NCBI RefSeq assembly: GCF_020700235.1
Contig: NZ_CP085302.1
Span: 372,001 to 436,000, forward strand
Origin: Haladaptatus pallidirubidus
GTDB taxonomy: Archaea > Halobacteriota > Halobacteria > Halobacteriales > Haladaptataceae
Length of the DNA stretch: 64,000 nt
Direction of reading: 5' to 3'
The position numbers were made by a program, and so were the translations under genes. Below, one piece after another: positions 18,070 to 25,840 of this stretch (positions within the stretch are counted from its first letter, which is position 1; the number at the start of each line of letters is the position of its first letter). The notes beneath the pieces are model-generated. The model searched no databases. It was not told the DNA's origin and was given only the letters and a program-made list of their open reading frames with translations.

Positions 18070-18235
18070 CGACACCATCCTCATCTACGAACCACTTAAG
18101 GCATTACAGTAGCTCAAGACAGCAAATGCTGAATCCGCGCTCCAATTCTTCGAGATCGAATTTCCATCGTTCTTGAGCTCAAGGACTGCCGGGGCAGGAA
18201 AGCATAATCCACCACACTTCCAGAGATACTACACG

Positions 18236-18523
18236 ATGATCAATAGTGTTGGGCAAGAAGTCGACATGCTTGAACGCCATCTACACGTCCTTCAGATGGT
18301 TGTCGATAACGAACCAATTGGGATTGTGAAAATGTCGAACGAATCTGGTCATGCCCATCATGAAATCCGCTATTCCCTCCGGATACTCGAGGAAGAGAAC
18401 CTAATCAACCCAACACAGCAAGGAGCCGTAAGCACTGATCAGACACCCTCGTTTATTGAAAACCTCGATGAGCAAATCGACGAGATGCAAGCGAGGATCG
18501 CTGCAATGAAACCCGGCGAGTAA
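18236..18523 (+). CDS. Small haloarchaeal HTH-like protein, module copy A
   Basis: A 95-residue protein reading MINSVGQEVDMLERHLHVLQ, then NEPIGIVKMSNESGHAHHEI, RYSLRILEEENLINPTQQGA and a charged C-terminal helix (DEQIDEMQARIAAM). The central part fits a winged helix: GIVKMSNEsG is the turn and HHEIRYSLRxLEEE the recognition helix. The start at 18236 is chosen because the copy at 20617 starts at the equivalent place. This is a conserved haloarchaeal hypothetical in my memory. Its paralog is about three-quarters identical by eye. It is probably a cytoplasmic DNA-binding protein. Confidence 0.75.
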   Translation: MINSVGQEVDMLERHLHVLQMVVDNEPIGIVKMSNESGHAHHEIRYSLRILEEENLINPTQQGAVSTDQTPSFIENLDEQIDEMQARIAAMKPGE

Positions 18524-18532
18524 ACACTGAAT

Positions 18533-18760
18533 TTAGTAATCAGTGAGTCGGAGTTTGCCTTCGACTTCGTAAACATGGCCCTTCATGTAGAGTTGTTCGA
18601 TGATATCCTCGGCAGCAGGTTGTCCCAGATCCTCTTCTTCGTTCAAAATCGTATAGGCATGCTCGTAGGTGAGTTCTCTCTCATCTGGGAGTCTCCTTGC
18701 GAGCGCCTCAAGAGCGTCTTGGGCAAGTGGGGAGAGTGGTGATTTCCCATTTGGAACCAT
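18533..18760 (-). CDS. Small conserved haloarchaeal protein, module copy A
   Basis: About 75 residues: MVPNGKSPLSPLAQDALEAL, ARRLPDERELTYEHAYTILN, then EDIIEQLYMKGHVYEVEGKL, ending RLTDY. The layout of helices followed by a strand pair (GHVYEVEGKLRLTD) resembles a one-domain winged helix. The Met at 18760 matches the conserved part best; nine more codons upstream are open. It is convergent with the HTH-like gene, 9 bases apart. A paralog with a shifted start lies at 21275. Function unknown. Confidence 0.7.
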   Translation of the reverse strand: MVPNGKSPLSPLAQDALEALARRLPDERELTYEHAYTILNEEEDLGQPAAEDIIEQLYMKGHVYEVEGKLRLTDY

Positions 18761-19094
18761 TCGTACTCTCAAATTCAACCACTTCACAGGTAAATCCTCG
18801 GTCGGGGTTTATACGTGCCGCTATCTCGTGCGTTGTAGTAAGGGGAATGAGCACGCGATATGGGGGAGGATGGGTTTTGGGATGAACACAAGACCCCCAC
18901 ATCACTTACTGGGATATGCTCACTGTATCCCATTCTTTGGACGCCATAGATAAAGTCTTCAGCCAACCAGAGCAAAAGTGAAAGTAACGGCGGGCGTACG
19001 TCTACCCTCGATAAACATAATTGATTTTCTCATCCACGGTTCGAATTATCTGATAATTATTTCCCAACCACAATTGACGAGACGAACGACCGGA

Positions 19095-19115
19095 GGTTAG
19101 AATACAATACTAACC
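19095..19115. promoter_or_regulatory. 21-bp palindrome, site 1
   Basis: GGTTAGAAT-ACA-ATACTAACC, with one mismatch between the nine-base arms. It sits directly before the broken copy of the AbrB-like gene in module copy A, at the same place as site 2 before the intact gene. Confidence 0.75.
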
Positions 19116-19160
19116 AATAACGACCAACGAAATCAAACGCTTCGATGAAGGTCTCACCCT

Positions 19161-19601
19161 TTAATTGAGTTGGTCAAGCGATCCATAGAGTTCCTCGTTC
19201 TGGACATGAGTACAGAATTGCGCACAAAGTCGGCAGCAGTCTTCAGCATCTGTGAACGTCCGGACGCTGGTGTCCCACCGAGCGTGCACCGATCCAAGCA
19301 TCGCACTCCGAACCGTCGGTTCAGTCGCGACTATGAGCCGACGTGTTCGTTCTGGTGGCACCGCGTCGGACGCTGAACCTTGCATCGTATCAGAAGGCAT
19401 TAGAGTACGCGATCCGGTTCGGTTCGTTAGTGATTCATATCGAGAATATAAGTCTGTGAATCGGGCAGGTTGTTGTTCCTCTGCAAGGAGTGTTGCAAGA
19501 GCGTAGGCAGCATATCGTGCCTGTTCACCACGATCGGCAAGGCCCTTAACAATCGTCTGGCGTTCAACTATCTCGTATTCCGCTCCGTCAACTAAGCAAT
19601 G
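19161..19601 (-). pseudogene. Headless open frame of unknown family
   Basis: The frame is open from a TAG at 19602-19604 but has no ATG or GTG until an internal Met at 19400. It reads GAEYEIVERQTIVKGLADRG, then QARYAAYALATLLAEEQQPA and RFTDLYSRYESLTNRTG, and ends NEELYGSLDQLN. Codon use looks genuine. The middle part (ALATLLxEEQxPARFxDLYxRYxSL) is reminiscent of the C-terminal winged helix of Orc1/Cdc6 proteins, but the resemblance is weak. It is best treated as a gene that has lost its beginning. Confidence 0.4.
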
Positions 19602-20083
19602 CTACCTACCAGGTGTTCATCCAAAGGTACGTACCTTATTACCGACAGATAATCAACAACGAGTGTATTCCAATTGTTGTTTCGCGTTGCGTCTTCTTGG
19701 ACACTCTACAATTGGTGTGGGGGAAGAAATAGCCGAGTTAACTTACATCGTCTCACAACGGACTATCGCAGTTCTATGTATAAAATTATGAGCGCATTGA
19801 AAGCAGACGATAGGACGACGTCTGCCATTGGCGTGGATGACAGGTGAACTAACCTGAACCGGCTTGTTTACAAGACTATACGACGACAATATCACGTGGT
19901 ATGGTAGCATACTTAACCGTTGCTATCAGACAGCATCCCTTCTGACTGAAAGATGCAACAAAACTAGCTGCCATTCATAAGTTATTAGTTTCTTCTATAG
20001 ATGTTATATAGCAATAGTTGAGAACTTCTATAGTAGCTATGCAGAACATTTATGTACCTATATCCTATTTTCTAGAATAAATT
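19602..20083. other. AT-rich gap without a recognised gene
   Basis: No credible gene. A short inverted repeat (CAGGT...ACCTG) occurs around 19841-19856, and the last 100 bases are very AT-rich and probably hold the promoter of the gene at 20084. Confidence 0.45.
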
Positions 20084-20308
20084 ATGACTGGATATTGTGA
20101 TCTCATTCTCGGCCTGATTCCACTCGCATTGATTGGTGTCACCGGCGCAGTCAGCACTGCTGGACTTTCGCTGACAGCAGCCGTCCCAGTCGGTGCAACC
20201 GTTTCTGTCCTCCTTATCGGACATGCACTCTTTGTCAATGGACCCGTTGCTTCGGCGCCTGAATCGACACCGGCTACTCCCTCTCTTCAGACGAACCAGG
20301 CAGAATAA
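20084..20308 (+). CDS. Small membrane protein with two helices
   Basis: A 74-residue protein starting MTGYCDLILGLIPLALIGVT, with two hydrophobic segments (about residues 6-30 and 32-52) followed by a hydrophilic tail rich in Pro, Thr and Ser. The wording CDLxLGLIPLALxGVTG and AVPVGATVSVLLIGHALFVNGP matches a conserved haloarchaeal small membrane protein I have seen without a function. The AT-rich stretch just upstream (TATTTATG, TATATCC) gives a probable promoter. Confidence 0.75.
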   Translation: MTGYCDLILGLIPLALIGVTGAVSTAGLSLTAAVPVGATVSVLLIGHALFVNGPVASAPESTPATPSLQTNQAE

Positions 20309-20357
20309 GTTCGCATCTCTGCGGTCTGGGTTTCAGTATGTGTATTCGAAGGTCCAA

Positions 20358-20540
20358 ATGGCGATATCTGAAACCAAATCCACTCGATCGCAGTCGACCT
20401 ACCGGTGGCTAGTTCGAGCAAAAACCGACGATGAGATTCGATTCACTGTCGAGGATTATTTCGTCGTTGTCCACAGCAATAACAGTATCCTCGTCTACGA
20501 GCCATTTGATGTCCGAAGTAACGAGGTGGTTTCGGGCTGA
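20358..20540 (+). CDS. Small conserved protein, module copy B
   Basis: A 60-residue protein from ATG 20358: MAISETKSTRSQSTYRWLVR, AKTDDEIRFTVEDYFVVVHS, NNSILVYEPFDVRSNEVVSG. Its C-terminal half recurs as a scrap at 18040-18105 (DFVTVRSNDTILIYEP) fused to the MFS fragment, which supports it being real coding sequence. The strand-rich end suggests a small beta fold. The family is unknown to me. Confidence 0.5.
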   Translation: MAISETKSTRSQSTYRWLVRAKTDDEIRFTVEDYFVVVHSNNSILVYEPFDVRSNEVVSG

Positions 20541-20616
20541 ATCATTACGACAGCTTTCTCGAGCCAGATACAGACAGGTGAGAAGGGTTAACCCACAGGA
20601 CTCCATGAGACCAGGT

Positions 20617-20907
20617 ATGATGATTGATAAAATCATACAAGAGGTAGATATGCTCGACCGACATCTGGATGTCTTCCAGATGGTTGTTGACAACGAACCG
20701 ATCGGGATTGTAAAAATGTCTAACGAGTTGGGCTATGACCACCATGAAATACGCTATTCACTTCGACTACTTGAAGAGGAAAGTCTGATCGATCCCACGC
20801 AACAGGGTGCAACCACGACTGATGAGACAGAGCCGTTCATCGGAAATCTTGATGAGCAAATCGACGAAACTAGAGCAAGACTCATCGCAATGAAGAGTGG
20901 TGAGTGA
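20617..20907 (+). CDS. Small haloarchaeal HTH-like protein, module copy B
   Basis: A 96-residue paralog of the protein at 18236: MMIDKIIQEVDMLDRHLDVF, NEPIGIVKMSNELGYDHHEI, RYSLRLLEEESLIDPTQQGA, ending DEQIDETRARLIAMKSGE. Differences from copy A are conservative, as expected when both were kept under selection for some time. Two consecutive ATGs occur at 20617 and 20620. It is probably a winged-helix DNA-binding protein. Confidence 0.78.
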   Translation: MMIDKIIQEVDMLDRHLDVFQMVVDNEPIGIVKMSNELGYDHHEIRYSLRLLEEESLIDPTQQGATTTDETEPFIGNLDEQIDETRARLIAMKSGE

Positions 20908-21064
20908 AGAGACCAATCGTGCGTTGATCATCCATCGGGTTCTAAAAGCCGCCGGTCACCCGACCCGCGGTCGTTTACTCAGAATCAAGTATCTCTGCTA
21001 GATGATAACATGGCCAATAATTATTATATATAGATTATCGAAGTTACACCTGTGGGGAAGGAGA

Positions 21065-21232
21065 ATGTCCATATTCGACACGATCATCAAGCGGTACCGG
21101 TCGCCAACAGTGGAAGAGCCACTTTATGAATGCATTTTGTGTAGTGAAACAGCTACTGCGGCAACGCCGCATATTGTCTGTCCCGAGTGCGGGGGAAAAC
21201 TCGAACGAATCGACCTTCTACATCAAGCATAA
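21065..21232 (+). CDS. Small zinc-ribbon protein
   Basis: A 55-residue protein, MSIFDTIIKRYRSPTVEEPL, then YECILCSETATAATPHIVCP, then ECGGKLERIDLLHQA. Two pairs of cysteines (CILC and CPEC) make a rubredoxin- or zinc-ribbon-like knuckle. This is the layout of the short rubrerythrin-like proteins common in haloarchaea. The frame is open for another 21 codons upstream, but those encode a hydrophobic stretch outside the family, so I choose ATG 21065. The gene is present only in module copy B. Confidence 0.75.
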   Translation: MSIFDTIIKRYRSPTVEEPLYECILCSETATAATPHIVCPECGGKLERIDLLHQA

Positions 21233-21274
21233 CTCCGAGTCTCGATTCGCGGAAATTTTCCATCGATCGCATCA

Positions 21275-21493
21275 TTAAAAATCCGTGAGTCGGAACTTCC
21301 CCTCAACCTCGTAGAGATAATCCTTCATGTAGAGTCGCTCGACGATATCCTCGGTAGCGGGTTGTCCCAGATCCTTTTCCTCATTCAAAATCGGATAGGC
21401 ATGCTCGTAGGTGAGCTCTCTCTCATCTGGGAGTCTCCTTGCGAGCGCCTCAAGGGCGTCTAGCGCAAAATAAGGTGAGTGATGATTTCCCAT
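21275..21493 (-). CDS. Small conserved protein, module copy B, start shifted by an indel
   Basis: A 72-codon frame, MGNHHSPYFALDALEALARR, then the same sequence as copy A: LPDERELTYEHAYPILNEEK, ending VEGKFRLTDF. Aligned base by base, the first 15 codons carry one extra base in a T-rich run compared with copy A. The old start (now GTG) is out of frame, and a new ATG in the other frame opens the gene. It is either a compensated gene with a new N-terminus or a young pseudogene. Confidence 0.6.
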   Translation of the reverse strand: MGNHHSPYFALDALEALARRLPDERELTYEHAYPILNEEKDLGQPATEDIVERLYMKDYLYEVEGKFRLTDF

Positions 21494-21809
21494 TTGGACC
21501 CACTCGTACTCTCAAATTCAACCACTTCACAGGTAAACCCTCGGGCAGGGCCTATTCGTGCCACTCGCTAGTTCATTATGATGAGGGGAATAAGCAGATG
21601 ACGGGGGATGCTGGGTTGGGATGAGTATTAAGCCCCCACATCGTCTGCTGAGAACGCTGACTGCATTCTATTCATGGAGAGCGATATATAAAGTCTTCAG
21701 CCAACCAGAGCAAAAGTGAAACTGAAGGCAGGCAATAGAATTCATGTCCCCACAGTTCTCACCAACAATGTTGCACCAAGAGCGTTGGCTGATAAGGCAA
21801 ACACTCTTA

Positions 21810-21830
21810 GGTTAGTTTACTATACTAATC
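21810..21830. promoter_or_regulatory. 21-bp palindrome, site 2
   Basis: GGTTAGTTT-ACT-ATACTAATC. It ends 4 bases before the ATG of the AbrB-like gene, over the region where a leaderless haloarchaeal gene would have its TATA box. It could be an operator for autoregulation. Confidence 0.8.
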
Positions 21831-21834
21831 AGTA

Positions 21835-22254
21835 ATGCCCAACACAATCAAACGCTCCGGCGATGGCCTTGCCCTCCAGGTCACAAAGCCTGCTCGAGCA
21901 GCGGGACTCGTTGAAGAGACTGACGACGAGACACCCCGCCGTGCTAATATTCGTGTGTTCGCATTCGACGGTCTCCTCCTCGTTATCGATGTTGACCGTG
22001 TTAAAAACGAAAACATCGTTGAGCTCGCGACATCAGCGGCGCTCGACACTGTCTCGATCCATCGTGTCGCAAACGCTTCACTCCAGATCGCAGGGAATGG
22101 TTATCAAGTCCAACTGCCGGGTGCTGCAGATGCTGGATTTCAGGTCGGTGATCGAGCACCCTGTACGACAGCGCCAAATATGCTCGTGATTGCAGCGGAG
22201 GGATCCAAACGCGTGGCGGCAGATATCGTGACGATTCGAAAAGAACAGGTCTGA
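21835..22254 (+). CDS. AbrB-like DNA-binding protein
   Basis: A 139-residue protein. The N-terminus TIKRSGDGLALQVTKPARAA resembles the swapped-hairpin start of AbrB-type transition regulators (xIKRxGxGLxLxVxKxxRxxxGL). A second similar hairpin appears near residues 96 to 125 (YQVQLPGAADAGFQVGDRAP, then NMLVIAA). Between them is VFAFDGLLLVIDVDRVKNEN. A protein with two such halves would suit a palindromic site. Site 2 lies directly before its ATG and sites 3 and 4 follow its stop, so it is the best local candidate to bind the 21-bp palindrome. A start-less scrap of the same gene lies at 19120. The family call is inference. Confidence 0.65.
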   Translation: MPNTIKRSGDGLALQVTKPARAAGLVEETDDETPRRANIRVFAFDGLLLVIDVDRVKNENIVELATSAALDTVSIHRVANASLQIAGNGYQVQLPGAADAGFQVGDRAPCTTAPNMLVIAAEGSKRVAADIVTIRKEQV

Positions 22255-22270
22255 AAGAGGGTGCATCGTA

Positions 22271-22291
22271 GGTTAGTATGTAATACTAACC
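22271..22291. promoter_or_regulatory. 21-bp palindrome, site 3
   Basis: GGTTAGTAT-GTA-ATACTAACC, perfect nine-base arms. It lies 16 bases after the stop of the AbrB-like gene. Confidence 0.85.
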
Positions 22292-22464
22292 ACGTCGCAA
22301 CCATTTTCCCTTTTGTCTTCCTGCGATGCACTCTGTTTCCACACAGTAAAACTAACAGCAGGCGTCTGCATATAGAGAAGTCACGCCCTCAAGCTGCGCA
22401 CTAACCATACGGACTACTGGATAACACTGTAGCAAGTATACAACTGATGAGGTGAACAGCCTTG

Positions 22465-22485
22465 GGTTAGTATATTATTCTAACT
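22465..22485. promoter_or_regulatory. 21-bp palindrome, site 4
   Basis: GGTTAGTAT-ATT-ATTCTAACT. It lies 194 bases after site 3, between the AbrB-like gene and the par locus. Confidence 0.75.
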
Positions 22486-22889
22486 CTGTTGCTAAACTGA
22501 TTCAGCAATCGATAGACTCCTCTTCGAAGTATGGAGAAACCTCTTGTTCGGCTCAAATCGCGTCATAGTTGGATAGGAACCTCTCAAAAGGCGGTTTATT
22601 AGAAAGAATAAACAAGTTTCGCGGACTGGAAAGGAGGAGGGACGGGGGGTGTCTGCAATTCCCAGGCGGTATATTGGCCACATTAGGGGGAAGGGAATAA
22701 ACGTTCATACGTTAGGAAGACACGTTACCATCAACCAAAATAGAGAATCACCTTCTATGAAAGATTCTCTTCTTCTAGTCTAGAAAAAGGGCTAGTAATG
22801 TAGCATTATATCTTTGGGTAGCGGCCATATACTCCTATATCTGAGAGTGGCGTCATAATAAAAATGTGACTAATCGGAAGGTAAGCTTC
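22486..22889. other. Gap between the AbrB-like gene and the par locus
   Basis: No convincing gene is seen. The right part (22740-22870) is AT-rich, with short inverted stretches (for example TCTTCTAGTCTAGAAAA). Confidence 0.4.
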
Positions 22890-23312
22890 TTAGAGATCGA
22901 ATCCACGATTTTCGATCAGACGCTCTGCGAGGTCTTCTGAGCTGATCCGCTCGAGTGCTAACTCGATAAATGCCTGATCGATCTCGTACCGTTTGTCGTT
23001 TCTAACATTATACTCTCTCTTTAGATCCCCCTTCGCGTCGTACATAAGATCCTCATACCCAAAGACCTCTGCTTCTTTGAAGAACATTGCAAACTGTTCG
23101 CGATTCCAAGTTTTTGAATTACTATTTGCGATTTCCTTTTTTTGGTCTTGTGTAGCCTCCGGCTCTTCAGCTATTCCAGACATTTCTGTCTTCGAGACTT
23201 GGGATTCTTTTTTATCCACAGCACGAGTCTCTGATTCACGCTTTGATTTTTTTGGTTGATGCCTTTTTTCCTCTTTTTCATCTTGAGTGACAAAGTCGTC
23301 AAATTCACTCAT
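22890..23312 (-). CDS. Small charged partner of ParA
   Basis: A 140-residue protein. The first 75 residues are charged and probably disordered (DEKEEKRHQPKKSKRESETR). The C-terminal part, TWNREQFAMFFKEAEVFGYE, then MYDAKGDLKREYN and the helix IDQAFIELALERISSEDLAE, is compact. Its ATG overlaps the end of parA (GATGAGTGA), so the two are translationally coupled. In two-gene partition loci the small gene after parA usually encodes the centromere-binding or adaptor protein. I see no classical ParB domain, so the role is inferred from position only. Confidence 0.75.
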   Translation of the reverse strand: MSEFDDFVTQDEKEEKRHQPKKSKRESETRAVDKKESQVSKTEMSGIAEEPEATQDQKKEIANSNSKTWNREQFAMFFKEAEVFGYEDLMYDAKGDLKREYNVRNDKRYEIDQAFIELALERISSEDLAERLIENRGFDL

Positions 23313-24237
23313 CGGTAACTCCCCCTCGCTCAATAATCCAAGCTAGCTCGTCCAAATGTTTGAGCGTTAGTCCGTCATTCTGACTTATCGAATCTTGTGT
23401 TTCGATATATCGTCCGAATGGCATATTTTCCTCTTCGAGTGCATTCTCAAGATTCGAATTTTTCCGCAGTCCAGGTTTTGGAACGTCCATCTTACCAGAA
23501 TCGATAGCATCCCAATCTTCTGGTGGGATACGAGCAAATGAGGGAAGATATTTAGAGAACGTTTCTGACCGATTTAAGTTTTCGAGTAGTCGTCTATCGG
23601 CTTTATCATGTTTAATGTACTCCGTTATCATGTTCGGTACGATTGCGAGAATTTTGAAGTCTAACTCGTCAGGCATCTCACTAATAACCCGATCATAGGT
23701 TCGTTTAAACCCTGATCGATTCATATCACCTGGTGGAATTGGAATTATAGTGCGGGCAGCTGCTCCGTATGCTGCCTTCGCAATATGACTCCACTCTCCT
23801 CCACCGTCCATGATAATATAATCGTATTTTTCATTCTCGAGGAGCGGTTGGACAAAGTTCCTTTTGAGGAGTGTAATGCTGTTATCGCTCAATTCACTCT
23901 CGAGAGTACTCAGTTTAACCGAGGCAGGGACAAAGTCCCATTCCCAGTCTGTAGGGTAAATGTACTCCTCGAATTCGCCGTATTCGTGAATAATTATATT
24001 CGTAAGATCGTGGGTTGGATCGGCGAATACGTCTTCGTACCCAAGACTTTCTGTTATATGGCCGTTTGGGTCAAGATCAATAAACAGAACATCGTGACCA
24101 CGGACAGACAACCGATCAGCGATATTCAGTGCGAGAATGGACTTCCCAACACCTCCTTTCAGCATATTCACGCTTACTGCTTGTCCGGTAATTGGTTCTC
24201 TTTCCACATCTTTAACTTCAACTGTTTCACTGTTCAT
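23305..24237 (-). CDS. parA: ParA-family partition ATPase
   Basis: A 310-residue protein with the deviant Walker A motif KGGVGKSILALNIADRL, the A' block VLFIDLDPNGHITESLGY, a Walker B-like YDYIIMDGGGEW and further ParA/Soj blocks (AARTIIPIPP). The start at 24237 (MNSETVEVKD) is preferred over a frame extension to 24285. ParA proteins move plasmid or chromosome copies apart by ATP-dependent DNA binding. It forms an operon with the overlapping gene downstream. Repeats lie within 550 bases upstream (24477-24776), where a centromere or autoregulatory site is expected. Its presence marks the molecule as a low-copy replicon. Confidence 0.9.
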   Translation of the reverse strand: MNSETVEVKDVEREPITGQAVSVNMLKGGVGKSILALNIADRLSVRGHDVLFIDLDPNGHITESLGYEDVFADPTHDLTNIIIHEYGEFEEYIYPTDWEWDFVPASVKLSTLESELSDNSITLLKRNFVQPLLENEKYDYIIMDGGGEWSHIAKAAYGAAARTIIPIPPGDMNRSGFKRTYDRVISEMPDELDFKILAIVPNMITEYIKHDKADRRLLENLNRSETFSKYLPSFARIPPEDWDAIDSGKMDVPKPGLRKNSNLENALEEENMPFGRYIETQDSISQNDGLTLKHLDELAWIIERGGVTDE

Positions 24238-24476
24238 ATTGGTAAGTTGATGGATTGATGGTTGTCGAACTTCAGATTTTAACAACTCGCGTGCGAGATG
24301 CGCCAGGTCTGTTTCTTAGCGCTACCATATTCTCATACAACTCGTTGGGATCAGATGATAAAACTTCGTCAGACATAAGTCAGCAAAATGAGCTGTGTTC
24401 GTAGAATTAGCAACCTCTGCACACATCTCTAACTCCGTGAACACTGCAATGTTTGTAAAGTCAATACCGTCTGCTA

Positions 24477-24776
24477 AGCTTACTGAGCTTACTGAGTCTA
24501 CTTAGTTGGCTGTCTTAGTAAAGTCAACTAAGTAGACTCAGCTGTCATCCCTGTTTTGAGTAATTCCGTCGCGCGGTCAATAATTCACCATTCACACTCA
24601 AATTGACATCTGATCGTTTTCATCATTCTCTTTTAAAACCCGCTGTATTCTCTACCCGACTCTTGTTTAATTTGATCAGGTTCTCGCTCGAAGTTCCTAC
24701 TTGAGAATTACATACGTCTGCTATGCCAACTTAGTAGACTTCGTCTACTGTGCTCAGTTAGCTGACTCAGCAATTT
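24477..24776. repeat. Repeat cluster upstream of parA, candidate centromere or iterons
   Basis: Contains a perfect inverted repeat with 16-base arms (24493-24508 TGAGTCTACTTAGTTG and its complement at 24525-24540), tandem GCTTACTGA units at 24478 and 24487, and a third variant of the arm at 24728 (CAACTTAGTAGACT), which itself opens a small palindrome AGTAGAC-TTC-GTCTACT (24733-24749). The motif AACTNAGTAGAC thus occurs at least three times. No gene overlaps it. Confidence 0.75.
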
Positions 24777-25107
24777 ACTAAAGTGGTCACACTTTTAACT
24801 ATGTGTTCTCTCCTCGATGCTTTATACTTGATATATTCCATAGTGCTATATGATATTCGATCAAAGGATGTTTTGATGCGTGCCTTTTATACAGATAATG
24901 GAACGAAAATTGCCGAACCCTATGCAGCTGTTGAGGAAAGAGTCACGAAGATGGCCCGTTCACCAATCTAGTGGCTCTCAGCATGTCTCCACAGCACAGT
25001 TGGCAATCAATGTTTGAAGATTTTGGTACCACAATAGGTAGCGGATTACAAGTTCGACGAGAAGAAATGCTTGATGACGCGTTCTCCTACGCGGTGAAGA
25101 ACGCCAC
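24777..25107. other. Gap with possible coding scraps
   Basis: Short plus-strand stretches such as TIGSGLQVRREEMLDDAFSY (about 25040-25100) have coding character, but no family or complete gene is seen. Confidence 0.35.
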
Positions 25108-25242
25108 TCAGGGGAACTTACTAACACCTAACTCATCTGCGAGTGTGGTGAGCGAACACTCACGGGGGTCATAGTATCCTGGTTCAATAGCGTTAGTCAT
25201 AACTGTCCGTTGATGGTCACTCAAGAGCGCACTTGGCTCGAG
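25108..25242 (-). pseudogene. Fragment of an HTH-10 regulator
   Basis: Reads LLEPSALLSDHQRTVMTNAI, then YYDPRECSLTTLADELGVSK, then a stop. This is the first half of the C-terminal HTH-10 domain (LSxxQRxVxxxAxxxGYYxxPRxxxxxxLAxxLGVS), lacking the recognition helix. The other end joins transposase sequence at about 25245, so the regulator was cut by an insertion and rearrangement. Confidence 0.6.
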
Positions 25243-25243
25243 T

Positions 25244-25519
25244 AACTGGATCGAAATGGTACTGTGCGACCGTGAGTTCGATTCGATACTAGTGTTCCAG
25301 ACGCTTTCGAACCACAACATGAATTACCTCATCTCGAAGCGAATCTACAGTACGGAACGAGAGATGATCGAGAGGATGGAAGAGAATGGACAGAAGGTAG
25401 TTGTTGAGTCGGCGTCGGTACATGTTGAAACTGGCTCAAACTCAATGCAGTTCTTGTACGCCCCGTCTACAAGTGGTGAGGGTACAACAAGCGAATTCGA
25501 GCCATTATCTACTCTCTAA
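25244..25519 (+). pseudogene. Fragment of an ISH-type DDE transposase
   Basis: The frame LCDREFDSILVFQTLSNHNM, then NYLISKRIYSTEREMIERME, QKVVVESASVHVETGSNSMQ and LYAPSTSGEG matches the region around the second catalytic Asp (DREFDS) of haloarchaeal ISH transposases. It lacks the N-terminal Asp and the C-terminal Glu parts. Further scraps up to about 25750 (ending YNVV) may be the transposase C-terminus in other frames. Confidence 0.6.
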
Positions 25520-25840
25520 ATGGCCGAAAACTGGCTATCATCAGAGGTTATGGGTGATTATATGGACAGTGCAGAATTTCATCTGTGTCAAAGCATTCGA
25601 AGTGGTGCTCGGCACACTCTTCTTTCGGAAACTTGGAAAGCCCTCACATGGAATTACAAATTTAGTTCTGTAATGTCTTCTTGGAGAACCCAACCAATTA
25701 ACATCACTTGTTCCGTTTCTCCATATCCACTCGAAATACAACGTGGTTAGTCATTCTCGTTCGCAAGAAACGAACGGGGTCGAGGCGTCGGAATCGAATT
25801 TCCGGAACGAACGAAATGACGTTCGTACGAGACGAACGAG

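Larger units (their letters stand above)
18040..19140 (+). repeat. Duplicated module, copy A
   Basis: This segment repeats, in the same order and direction, the content of 20440-21870. It holds the tail of a small gene (RSNDTILIYEP against HSNNSILVYEP), the small HTH-like gene, the minus-strand 84-codon gene, a conserved non-coding stretch (for example AAAGTCTTCAGCCAACCAGA at 18950 and 21690), the palindrome and the beginning of the AbrB-like gene. In this copy the zinc-ribbon gene is absent and the AbrB-like gene is reduced to its first codons, with the ATG changed to ACG. Confidence 0.8.
20440..21870 (+). repeat. Duplicated module, copy B (the more complete copy)
   Basis: Holds, in order, the end of the 60-residue gene, the HTH-like gene, a zinc-ribbon gene, the minus-strand small gene, a conserved non-coding stretch of about 200 bases and the palindrome with the start of the AbrB-like gene. 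Copy A at 18040-19140 has the same order without the zinc-ribbon gene. Most positions match by eye, and both copies have their own damage. Confidence 0.8.

Noticed and set aside
19161..19601. Calling the headless minus-strand frame an Orc1/Cdc6 remnant
   Set aside because: Only a short stretch looks like the winged helix, and no ATPase motif is present. It is left as unknown.
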